Below are positions 1 to 10,555 of a stretch of 64,000 bases of DNA, one piece after another; the first letter of the stretch is position 1; each line of letters begins with the position of its first letter. The notes beneath the pieces were generated by a model that saw nothing but the letters and a program-made list of their open reading frames with translations, was not told the DNA's origin and did not search any database. The DNA lies in contig NZ_JACHLY010000001.1 of NCBI RefSeq assembly GCF_014204715.1, positions 1,240,001 to 1,304,000 on the forward strand, in the 5' to 3' direction. The translations under genes were made by a program, and so were the position numbers. Origin of the DNA: Streptomonospora salina. Lineage in GTDB: Bacteria; Actinomycetota; Actinomycetes; Streptosporangiales; Streptosporangiaceae.

Positions 1-1
1 C

Positions 2-220
<219 letters not shown>

Positions 221-461
221 CGGCGGCCCCCGCTCGGGCCGGCGCGTCCGGCCCGGGTGGGGACCTGTTCGCCCGTCGCCGGGATGCTCCCGCCGCCGGC
301 GCCGGCCCCGCACGGAAACCGAGCGCGAGGTTATGCCCGATTTCCGGTTCTGTGTCGGTGAAACCCGCGCGCTCGTTGACACCGGTGAGGAAGACGTCCG
401 GGTCAGGCGGCTTCGTAGCGGGTGAAGCGCCGGGCGCCCAGCGGGTGCCCAGTCGGCCACG

Positions 462-629
462 CTACATCACGATTGTCGCGACAAGCGCTCCGAGCGCAGC
501 CACGAAGAGCACCACGGTGATGGCGTTCTCAGCGGCCGACACCCGGATTGCCCGCTTGCCGACCACATACCTCCTTGTCACGATAACGGCACCGAAAACG
601 AGAATCGGAACGGCAAGCAAAAAATTCAC
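462..629 (-). CDS. Small two-TM membrane protein (55 aa)
   Basis: A GTG start at 629 is preceded by a good ribosome site (AAGGAG, about 6 nt upstream). The 55-residue product has two hydrophobic stretches, roughly residues 2-18 and 35-54, split by a basic loop (TRRYVVGKRAIR). I do not recognise the family. Base composition is clearly AT-richer than in most genes here, with many T/A third positions, which suggests transfer. A second protein of the same layout and matching positions (M-FL-AV, LFVA, G-L, TI) is encoded at 10135-10299, which supports both being real. No function can be inferred beyond membrane insertion. Confidence 0.62.
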   Translation of the reverse strand: MNFLLAVPILVFGAVIVTRRYVVGKRAIRVSAAENAITVVLFVAALGALVATIVM

Positions 630-1145
630 TGGCACTCCTTCCGTTGGACTGCTACCCGCACAGCCGGTCGCTCCTGCGGCGCTGCGGCCCAGATCGACTC
701 CACCCCCGGTTCGGACACAATTAGTCAGAGCCGATCCAACAACGTCGAACAGAAGCGACTAAAAACCCACCGCCAACTTTCCGTGCCAAAGAAGCCGAAT
801 TATCCAAAATTCAACCGCAAGAGATTTTAACAAGCACGAACGTAAACCACAATGACCGTTATGCCCGGATTTTAGTTCCCCGCGCCCCCGAAATCGTTCA
901 GCCTCGCAGCGCAACGGCTGGTGACGAGGAGGAACCGGACCGTCACAACTGAGGCCGGCCGGGCATGGCCGAATCCGGTCATACCGGGTGGAAGCGGGAC
1001 TGATTCATCGTCGCCGGCGATGACGGTGGCGGCGGGTTCGCGACGCGACCCCGGCGGCCGGGCGGGCCTCAGGCGCCTGCAGCAGGAGCCCCCGGCCGCG
1101 GCGGGCGAGGCGGCGGCCGGAGGCGCGGGGCGCTCCCGCGGCCGG
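630..1145. other. Intergenic region, partly AT-rich
   Basis: No credible gene was found. The part around 730-880 is strikingly AT-rich for this genome, with runs such as AAAAACCC, AATTATCCAAAATTC and GATTTTAACAAG. It probably contains the promoter of the small gene ending at 462. The remainder is ordinary GC-rich sequence. Confidence 0.5.
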
Positions 1146-1337
1146 TCAGCGGTGCTTCTTCGGGTCCATCCAGTCGCCGATCTTGCCCGGCGGGGTCCAG
1201 CAGCCCTCGGGCGGCTGCGGCGGTTTCGAGGACGTGACGCGAATGCGGAAGGAAGACGTTCGGGTCACCCGGCGGCGCCGCTTGGGCACCTCGGACAGCA
1301 GGCGCTTGGGATCGAGGTTCCACTCGCCTGGATTCAT
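1146..1337 (-). CDS. Hypothetical small basic protein (63 aa)
   Basis: The ATG at 1337 follows GGAGG with 6-nt spacing, so this start is preferred over an in-frame ATG five codons upstream. The product begins MNPGEWNLDPKRLL, has an arginine/lysine-rich middle (KRRRRVTR) and ends in a proline/tryptophan-rich tail with a single Cys (EGCWTPPGKIGDWMDP). It has no signal peptide or membrane segment, and the family is not recognised. The charge suggests nucleic-acid or membrane-surface binding, but this is speculation. It is divergent from the small gene at 1629. Confidence 0.45.
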   Translation of the reverse strand: MNPGEWNLDPKRLLSEVPKRRRRVTRTSSFRIRVTSSKPPQPPEGCWTPPGKIGDWMDPKKHR

Positions 1338-1628
1338 CAGCTGCCTCCACACCGACCGACGCCAGCGAGCACGCGGCGCATAAAGGAACTATTCGGACTT
1401 CTCGAACTACAAGGTAGCACCGCGCTTCGGCGCACGACGGGATTCCCGCCCGCCCCCAACCGCATCCGCGCCGAACGTGCCGTCGGAGCCGCTTTCGCCA
1501 TCGGGACCGCCCCTGCAGACGCGCTCGCTACACGAGTCCGGACCACCGGGCTCGGAACTCGAAGCGGTATTCCCGCGTCTCAGTGGGAAGATAGCTGCGA
1601 GTACGGCTGAGTGCAGGAAGGAGCCGAT

Positions 1629-1823
1629 GTGATCAAACCGGTAAACGTGTGGGAGGCCGTCATGTGGGCCTCGGTGGCGGGGATGCTGGTATGTGCGCCG
1701 ATCACGGCGCTGGTGCAGCAGGATCCGACCGGCACCTGGGTCACGCTCATCGCCGCGATGACCGCCGCCATCGCCGCGGGCGGCGAGCGCCACCGCGTGC
1801 TCCAGGGGCGCGGCCGCGACTGA
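1629..1823 (+). CDS. Small two-TM membrane protein (64 aa)
   Basis: The GTG at 1629 follows GGAAGGAG with 5-nt spacing. The 64-residue product (start VIKPVNVWEAVMW) has two hydrophobic segments, about residues 8-24 and 34-52, joined by a polar turn (QQDPTGTW). It ends in a charged tail (GGERHRVLQGRGRD), so an in-out hairpin topology is likely. The family is not recognised. It converges on the UvrA-like gene, with 21 nt between the stops. Confidence 0.5.
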   Translation: MIKPVNVWEAVMWASVAGMLVCAPITALVQQDPTGTWVTLIAAMTAAIAAGGERHRVLQGRGRD

Positions 1824-1844
1824 CCCCGCCTTTCCCCTCCCCCG

Positions 1845-4304
<2,460 letters not shown>

Positions 4305-4447
4305 CGTGGTGCCTCCGTCCACTCGTAGGAAACGCCGTCGTTTCGGCCGCAAAGGCCGGACCGCCCGGACCGCCCCGGTCCCGGCCGCAGGTGCGCGCCG
4401 GCCGGGCGACGCGCACCGCGGTGCCGCCGGGTGCTACCGGGGGCCGC

Positions 4448-4869
4448 TCAGGGCCGCTGCTGGATGCGGATCAGGTTGCCCGCGGGGTCGCGGACGGCGC
4501 AGTCGCGCACGCCGTAGGGCTGGTCGGCGGGCTCTTGGACGATCTCGGCGTCGGCGGCCGCTTCCAGCCGCGCGAAGGTGCCGTCGAGGTCGGACGCGGC
4601 AAGATTGAGGCCGGCATAGGTGCCTTTGGCCATCATCTCGGCGATGGTGCGGCGCTCCTCGTCGGTGATGCCGGACCCTTCCACCACCGGGGGCTCCAGC
4701 ACGATGGCGGTGTCGGGCTGTCCGGCGGGGCCCACCGTGATCCAGCGCATCCCGCCGTAGCCCACGTCGTTGCGGACCTCGAAGCCGAGGGTGTCGCGGT
4801 AGAAGGCCAGGCTGGCGTCGGGGTCGTCGTGCGGAAGGAAGCTCGCGTGAATGCTGATATCCATAGTGG

Positions 4870-4873
<4 letters not shown>
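4448..4873 (-). CDS. VOC (glyoxalase/bleomycin-resistance fold) protein
   Basis: This 141-residue protein belongs to the vicinal-oxygen-chelate superfamily. It has two beta-alpha-beta-beta-beta halves, starting at MDISIHASFLPHDDPDASL with FYRDTLGFEV, and a C-terminal AVRDPAGNLIRI typical of these domains. The candidate metal ligands are not all obvious. The GTG start at 4873 overlaps the stop of the upstream AraC gene (GTGA), indicating translational coupling; an ATG three codons later is also possible. The substrate is unknown. Pairing with an AraC regulator suggests an inducible detoxification or resistance role. Confidence 0.85.
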
Positions 4874-5319
<446 letters not shown>

Positions 5320-5394
5320 ATCCTCGAGGATGCCACCTGCCGCCGACGTTTCCCAGCGCCGGCGGCAGTGCCCTGCACCGCCGCCGGCGCCGGG

Positions 5395-5781
5395 TCAGCC
5401 CGGATCGGCGTCGCGCCCGGCCCTGTCGGCGACGACCCCCGCGGTCACGATGAGAGCGAGGACGGCCGCGAACCCGACTCCCGGAACGATCAGCAGCGCC
5501 CCCGGGCGCGGCACGCCCGCGACAGCCGCGGCGACCGTGCCCGCGACCGTCAGCGCGCCGGCGGCGTAGCCGCTGTAGGCACACGCCCGCAGCCACGGCG
5601 CCGCGGCCGCGTGGCTGGCGTCCCAGGCGGCGTCGGAGGACGTCGTGGCCCGCGTCCGCAGCCCGATCGCCGAGTTCCGGGCCAGCGAACCGTTCGCGGT
5701 CGCGTACATGATGAAGTGGGCGATTCCGGATGTCTGGGCGAGGCCGACCGCGGCGATGGCGAGCGCTCCGAACTGGTCCAT
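5395..5781 (-). CDS. SdpI-family membrane protein
   Basis: This 128-residue membrane protein has four hydrophobic segments. The SdpI hallmark is NSAIGLRTRATTSSDAAW followed by a His (DASHAAA), matching the G-I/L-R-T...W..(T/S)H motif of the SdpI/YhfL family. B. subtilis SdpI gives immunity to the SdpC toxin; most homologues are uncharacterised. The ATG at 5781 follows GAGG. It lies 7 nt after the VanZ-like gene on the same strand, so the two are probably co-transcribed. A truncated homologue of its C-terminus occurs at 9946-10068. Confidence 0.78.
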   Translation of the reverse strand: MDQFGALAIAAVGLAQTSGIAHFIMYATANGSLARNSAIGLRTRATTSSDAAWDASHAAAAPWLRACAYSGYAAGALTVAGTVAAAVAGVPRPGALLIVPGVGFAAVLALIVTAGVVADRAGRDADPG

Positions 5782-5788
5782 ATCCGCC

Positions 5789-6697
5789 TCACACGTTCCC
5801 TCGATCGCAGGCGCTTCCGTGCCGCGCCTCGCCCGTGCGCTGGACCGGACTCGTCCCGCCGGCACCCGCCCGGTCGGCATCGCGCGGGGCTCTCCCGCCC
5901 CTGCGGGCGGCGAGCGCCGAGAACCCCATCACCGCGCCCGCGCCGAGGACACCCCCGGTGCCGTTGACGATCAGGTCTCCGGTGCCGGCGACGCCTCCCG
6001 TTCCCAAGATCAGCTGGGAGGTCTCGACGCCCGCCGACAGCAGCGCTCCGGTGCCCAACCGCGCCGCGGCCGGTGTGAACGCCGCGGCCGCGACGATGCC
6101 GACCGGCACGAACAGCAGGAGGTTGACGACCAGCTCCTCGTAGACGAGGGAGGCGCTCTCGGCGGGGGCGTAGTCGTCGGGGTCGACGCCGTAGCTCCCG
6201 GTCTGCACCAGGAACTCCCGCTTCTGCTCGCCGATCGGTTCCCCGTCGCCGCCCAGCCACACGGCCTGCCCGCCGATCTCGAACCGATAGGCGTACACGT
6301 TCCGGTCGGCCTCTTCCTCCTCGGCCACGACCTCCCGCGCCTGTTCCCGGGTGAGGTCCTCGCGGAGGCCGACGTAGAAGCTCCGGTCCCGGGCCGTCTG
6401 CACGACGGAATCGTCCGGCGGCGCGAACTCCTGCAGGTAGCCCGCAAGCGGGTTCCACTCGACGCGGGTGGTCCGCTCCCCCGCTGCCGCCCACCCGCCG
6501 TCGGCCGGTTGGACGAGCACGGCGAAGTACACCGCGGCGGCGCACACCAGGCACACCCGAGCCGCCACCGCCGCCGCCCGCGGCCGCGGCCGCATCACAC
6601 GCGCGACCGCCCACGCGGCGGCGAGCAGAACGCCGACGGCCGCCGCGACGGTCACGGGGTCGACGTAGAGGAGAACCATCCACACGGGCGGGACCAC
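5789..6697 (-). CDS. VanZ-like membrane protein
   Basis: This 302-residue protein has an N-terminal pair of membrane segments (residues about 8-55) and an acidic extracytoplasmic region of about 130 residues rich in Asp/Glu. The C-terminal VanZ-like part contains NLLLFVPVGIVAAAAF, the E of GVETSQL, and DLIVNGTGGVLGA. VanZ confers low-level teicoplanin resistance in enterococci; in actinobacteria the family is widespread and mostly uncharacterised. The large extracytoplasmic insertion is unusual for a simple VanZ. The start at 6697 could instead be the ATG at 6679. It probably forms an operon with the SdpI-like gene. Confidence 0.78.
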   Translation of the reverse strand: MVPPVWMVLLYVDPVTVAAAVGVLLAAAWAVARVMRPRPRAAAVAARVCLVCAAAVYFAVLVQPADGGWAAAGERTTRVEWNPLAGYLQEFAPPDDSVVQTARDRSFYVGLREDLTREQAREVVAEEEEADRNVYAYRFEIGGQAVWLGGDGEPIGEQKREFLVQTGSYGVDPDDYAPAESASLVYEELVVNLLLFVPVGIVAAAAFTPAAARLGTGALLSAGVETSQLILGTGGVAGTGDLIVNGTGGVLGAGAVMGFSALAARRGGRAPRDADRAGAGGTSPVQRTGEARHGSACDRGNV

Positions 6698-7080
6698 CTG
6701 CCGATCTGGTCCGGGGGATCGCGGGGTCGGGAGAGGATCGAACGGTCACAGGCCGGCGACGTGTTCCGGCTCCCGTCCAGCGAACCGCGACCGGTCTGCG
6801 GTTTCGTCAGGCTAACAATCCCCCGAATCCGGGCGGTCAACAGCCCGTGAACCGGTTCAGGCCGTGCGGGAACCCGCGAGGCGCGCCCGGCTCGGCCCGA
6901 GGAAGGCGGGTCGAGGCCGAGCGCACCGGGCCGAGGACGCGCCGTGGCCCGTGCACGGCAAGCGGAGCGCCGGAGCACACGGTGACAGATCGGTACCTGG
7001 CTTCGCGGCCACCTCCCGCTCGGGCGCCACGCATGGTAAACAGCCCGGAAAATCCATATGCGCAGCCGGGAGTGACGCCC
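6698..7080. other. Divergent intergenic region
   Basis: This spacer separates the divergent VanZ-like gene and the unknown gene at 7081. It presumably holds both promoters. I see no convincing -35/-10 pair, operator or small ORF in it. Confidence 0.5.
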
Positions 7081-8985
7081 ATGACACCGGGTTACCGCGC
7101 CATCTTCACCGTTCCCGCGGACGTCGACGCCGTCGCTTTCGCCGAGCGCGAGTTCCGCACCTGGTTACGCGGCCAGCCCTGGTTCGGCGACCACGAGTGG
7201 GAGGTCGGCGGGCACTACCGGGTCGGCGACGGCGTCGAACTCTCCACGGTCGGCCATAACGACGGCGAGCGCGCGCTCCTGCGGCTGCGCACCGCCAACA
7301 CCGCCAACGGCCGCGTGTCGACGACCACGCTGACCGCGGCGCGGGCCCTCCACAGCCGCGGGAAAGGCGGCCAGCGGGTGTGGATCGACGTCGGCTCCCG
7401 GCCCGACCCCGCGGCCGGGAACGAGACCACCTGGACGACCCCGGCGGTGCCCAAACTGGCGCGCGGCATGCTGGCCGCCGTCGACGCCGTCGACGGCCGG
7501 GCGGCCGTGCGCCCCGCCCCCACCCGTGTGGCGGGCAGCGATCCCGCGGCGGTCGACGACCTGTACGCGGTGATCACCGACCCCGACCGTGCGGTCCCCG
7601 TCGTCGTGGCCGGGGCGATCGCCGGAGTGGCACCGCAGCGGTGGGGCGAGGCGGTGGCCGGCGTCCTCCACCAGTCCGCCGGGTTGCAGGCGGGCTACTG
7701 GCTCGACGAGCAGGCCCAGGCCGAGCTGGACGCGCTGCTGCCGGACTCCCACCGCGTGCCGCCGGGAACGCTGCGTACGTTCCTTCCGGACGTGCGCCGG
7801 GAGGACCCCGCCGACGGCCGTCGCCACCGGATGCTGTCCACGACCGCCATCAACCAGGCGCTCGAAGGCGAGCGCATCGACGCGCGGCTGCAGTGGGTCA
7901 TCGGCAACGCCATGCGGGCCCACGCCCTCAAGCGGAGCCTGCCCAAGGAGCTGCGCAGCGCCGACCGCGCCCTGGTACGCGCCGAAGGAGCGCTGCCGCC
8001 GACCTCCTCCCCCACCGCTTGGGCTCCCCCGGCGCCCGCACCGGCGGATCCGGCCGAACAGACGGATCCCGCTCTGCCGGCCGGGCAGACCGATCCGGCC
8101 GGGAACGGCGCCGGCGGACACGTGCCCGAGCCGGTGGACGGCCCGCTGCCGCCCGGAGTCGAGCGGCTGTTCGCCGACCTGTTCGGGTCGGCGGCCGTCA
8201 CCGCCGAACGCGTCGCCGATCTGGAGCGGCTGGCCGCCGCCGGGCGCGACGCCTCCAGCGAGCAGGAGAAGCTCCAGCGGCAGTTGGACAGCGCGGAGAG
8301 CTACTGGATCGCCGCCGACGACGACCTGGCCGCCGCCCGCGCCTCCCTCGAAGAGACCGAGACCGAGCACGCCATCGCCGTGGACGAGCTGAGCCAGGCC
8401 CGCGAACGGATCCGGTGGTTGCAGACCCAGCTGGTCAAGCACGGCGCCGCCGAGGCCGCCTACTCCCAACCGTCCGAGGACGCACGCGGTCAGCGCCCGC
8501 AGTCGCTGATGGACGTACTGGAGCGGCTGCGGTCCGGCGAGTTGCGGTACGTGCGGTTCACCGGCGACGACAAGCCGGTGCAGGAGCTCGCCAACAACGA
8601 AGGCCTGGGGGCGTGGGCCGTCACCGCCTGGGACGTGCTGCTGGCTCTGGACGACTACGCCCGGTGCAAGGACGACGGCGCGTTCAGCGGGAACGTGCAC
8701 ACCTACCTGAGCAACGCCCCCCAAGGCTTCCGTACGGTCGGCCCGCAGACCCACGCGGCCCGGGAGAGCGACACCGTCGGCAAGCACCCGCGGATGCGCC
8801 GAGCGCGGATGCTGCCCGTTCCGCCCGAAATCTCCGCCGAGCAGCGGATATACATGGACGCCCATTTCCGCATCGGGTCCTACCGCAGCATCAGCCCCCG
8901 CCTGTACTACCACGACGCCACAGCGGCGACCGGCACGGTCTACGTGGGCTACCTCGGCCGCCACCTGGAGAACACGCAGAGCTGA
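7081..8985 (+). CDS. Uncharacterised 634-aa protein with coiled coil, next to hsdM remnant
   Basis: I do not recognise this protein. The ATG at 7081 is preferred because GGGAG lies 8 nt upstream; an ATG at 7033 lacks a ribosome site. The N-terminal ~300 residues are globular and Trp-rich, with RGKGGQRVWIDVG near residue 93. A Pro/Ala/Asp-rich linker spans about residues 310-355. A charged heptad-like coiled coil follows at about 365-460 (LEETETEHAIAVDELSQARERI). A compact C-terminal module (about 475-634) contains FRIGSYRSISPRLYYHD and VYVGYLGRH. No signal peptide or TM segment is visible. Its convergent neighbour is a broken type I methylase, so it may belong to a decaying defence island; that is inference from context only. 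Confidence 0.8.
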   Translation: MTPGYRAIFTVPADVDAVAFAEREFRTWLRGQPWFGDHEWEVGGHYRVGDGVELSTVGHNDGERALLRLRTANTANGRVSTTTLTAARALHSRGKGGQRVWIDVGSRPDPAAGNETTWTTPAVPKLARGMLAAVDAVDGRAAVRPAPTRVAGSDPAAVDDLYAVITDPDRAVPVVVAGAIAGVAPQRWGEAVAGVLHQSAGLQAGYWLDEQAQAELDALLPDSHRVPPGTLRTFLPDVRREDPADGRRHRMLSTTAINQALEGERIDARLQWVIGNAMRAHALKRSLPKELRSADRALVRAEGALPPTSSPTAWAPPAPAPADPAEQTDPALPAGQTDPAGNGAGGHVPEPVDGPLPPGVERLFADLFGSAAVTAERVADLERLAAAGRDASSEQEKLQRQLDSAESYWIAADDDLAAARASLEETETEHAIAVDELSQARERIRWLQTQLVKHGAAEAAYSQPSEDARGQRPQSLMDVLERLRSGELRYVRFTGDDKPVQELANNEGLGAWAVTAWDVLLALDDYARCKDDGAFSGNVHTYLSNAPQGFRTVGPQTHAARESDTVGKHPRMRRARMLPVPPEISAEQRIYMDAHFRIGSYRSISPRLYYHDATAATGTVYVGYLGRHLENTQS

Positions 8986-9028
8986 CGCGGCTTCCGCCGC
9001 TTCCCGCGGACGCCGCTGATTCCGAGTC

Positions 9029-9064
9029 GCCGTCGAGAGTGTCCGCACAGACACCCTCGACGGC
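9029..9064. terminator. Bidirectional hairpin between convergent genes
   Basis: The 15-nt arms GCCGTCGAGAGTGTC and GACACCCTCGACGGC, with one mismatch, enclose a 6-nt loop (CGCACA). It sits between the converging stops at 8985 and 9076. The same core (GTCGAG-GTGTC / GACACCCTCGAC) recurs at 14064-14126, also between convergent genes. Confidence 0.65.
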
Positions 9065-9075
9065 AGACAACCGCA

Positions 9076-9948
9076 CTAGTCCACCGACCGACGGAATCCG
9101 AGCTGGGCGAGCCGGTCGTTCATCGCCGCCGAAGCATCTTCGCTGCGCTGCTGGAGTTCACTGAAGGAGACGGTGTAGCGGTCCGCAACCTCCGGAAAGG
9201 AGTCCACCAGCTGTCCCCGTCGGGCGGAAACGACTTTGGTGAGACGGATGCGCAGAGCGTGCCCCAAGCCGTCGAGGCGGCCGACGGCATGCACCGATCC
9301 GGTGATGTAATCGTGGTCTCGGAGTATTTCGGCGTACTCGGCCCACCATTCCGCGAACGCTCCGCACCGCTCGTACTCGTCCAGCGGTGCGTGCGGCAGC
9401 AGGAGTTCGAGGAACCGCTCCAGCAGTTCGGAGCGCTCGGGACGCTCCCGGCTGAAGTCCAGGTAGGACTCGTCGCGGTCAGCGAACAGGGAAGCCGGAT
9501 CGATACCGAAGGCGTGGAACATCCCAGCCTTCGCTTCCACCTCCGAACGCGGCTCGCCGCCGTACACCTCAGCCTGCACGTCCAGCAGCCCGCCCCCTGA
9601 GAAGGCTCCTGCACGTACCAGCCGATGGTGAGGTTGAAGTCCCGTTCCGCGATCTCGGCGGCCGGCACCGCCCGGGAGAAGCTTTCCATTTCGGCACCGC
9701 GCTCGCACACCCGAGCGATCTTCTCGATGCGGCGCGGCTCCAACCGGTTCCGCGTGCGCCCGCTGACCACTTCCTGACTCGCGTCGACGACGCGTATCCG
9801 TCCGTCGGGGCGAATGCCAGGGCGCTCGGAGCCACGGAGAACGACCAGGCAGGCCGGGATCGCGGTGCCGTAGAAGACGTTGGCGCCGATACCGATCACG
9901 GCATCGATCCGGCCGTCCTCCACCAGGCCGCGCCGGGCGCGTCGGTCA
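9076..9948 (-). pseudogene. Truncated, frameshifted type I restriction methylase (HsdM)
   Basis: The remnant encodes the C-terminal half of an N6-adenine methylase subunit of a type I restriction system. IDAVIGIGANVFYGTAIPAC matches the HsdM region downstream of the NPPF/Y motif, followed by VVDASQEVV and AERDFNLTIGWYVQ. Near 9600, in a G-rich run (TCTCAGGGGGCGG), the frame shifts and homology resumes as DVQAEVYGGEPRSEVEAKA up to the stop at 9076. The catalytic N-terminus, including the SAM motif and NPPF/Y, is missing: the 5' end stops at about 9945, exactly where an SdpI-like fragment begins. It is non-functional by both truncation and frameshift, and no hsdS or hsdR is nearby. Confidence 0.82.
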
Positions 9949-10068
9949 CCGCTCGGCGGCACTGCGGCGCGCGGCCCGGTGGGCGACGACCGCGGCAGTG
10001 GTGAATGCGAGCAGGGCCGCGAACCCGGCTCCCGGGACGATCAGCAGCACTCCCGCCCCTCGCTCCAC
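9946..10068 (-). pseudogene. SdpI-family C-terminal fragment (or 40-aa one-TM peptide)
   Basis: Reading from a GTG at 10068, which has GGGGAGG about 4 nt upstream, gives 40 residues with the stretch GVLLIVPGAGFAALLAF and a basic tail. This matches the C-terminus of the intact SdpI-like protein at 5395-5781 (ALLIVPGVGFAAVLAL). The similarity is also plain at DNA level between about 5400-5500 and 9960-10060. The stop overlaps the broken end of the hsdM remnant. It is most simply a leftover of a rearranged duplicate, although the ribosome site leaves a small expressed peptide possible. Confidence 0.45.
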
Positions 10069-10134
10069 GGGCCCTCCCCGGTCGTTCTCCCTACCCGCAG
10101 CCCGCTCCCGGTCTTCGGCTACACCGGTCTTCGC

Positions 10135-10299
10135 CTACACCAGGATCGTAAACAGCAGCCCCGCCGCCCCGGCGACGAACAGCAGCGTCGCGAGTGCCCG
10201 CTGCCGGGCGGAGGCGGGTTCGCCCTTGGACGCGCGGGACCGCATCGCCACCAGGACAGCTGCGAAGGCCAGCAGCGCAACCGCGGTCAGAAAACCCAT
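10135..10299 (-). CDS. Small two-TM membrane protein (54 aa)
   Basis: The ATG at 10299 follows GGAGGACGG. The product (MGFLTAVALLAFAAVLVAM...) has two hydrophobic segments, about residues 2-19 and 36-54, separated by a basic loop (RSRASKGEPASARQR). It shares length, topology and spaced identities with the 55-residue protein at 462-629, so the two look like members of one small family. Function is unknown. It lies just upstream, on the same strand, of the SdpI-like fragment. Confidence 0.6.
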   Translation of the reverse strand: MGFLTAVALLAFAAVLVAMRSRASKGEPASARQRALATLLFVAGAAGLLFTILV

Positions 10300-10555
10300 C
10301 CGTCCTCCGCCCTCCGTTCGTGGGCGGGCCGGAGACCTGCCCGGCTCCCGGTACGGGAACCGCGGCCGGCCCGCGTCGGGAGGTTAGCACCACCCGGAAT
10401 CGGGGCGACCGACGGAGAGTGAACCGTCTGCGACGGTGCGGCGGTGGGAACCGCCCGGCGTTCCGGCGCGGACGGGTGTGAGCACACGTACTCATCCGCG
10501 GGCCGCCCGGCCGGCCCACACCGGTGGCCGAACCCGGTCAGGAAGGAGCAGCCCC

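Noticed and set aside
5645-6850. Plus-strand open frame opposite VanZ/SdpI
   Set aside because: No motifs, while the minus-strand genes have membrane topology and family signatures.
10091-10519. Minus-strand open frame covering the small two-TM gene
   Set aside because: Arg/Pro-rich without a ribosome site; the 54-aa frame has both a ribosome site and a plausible topology.
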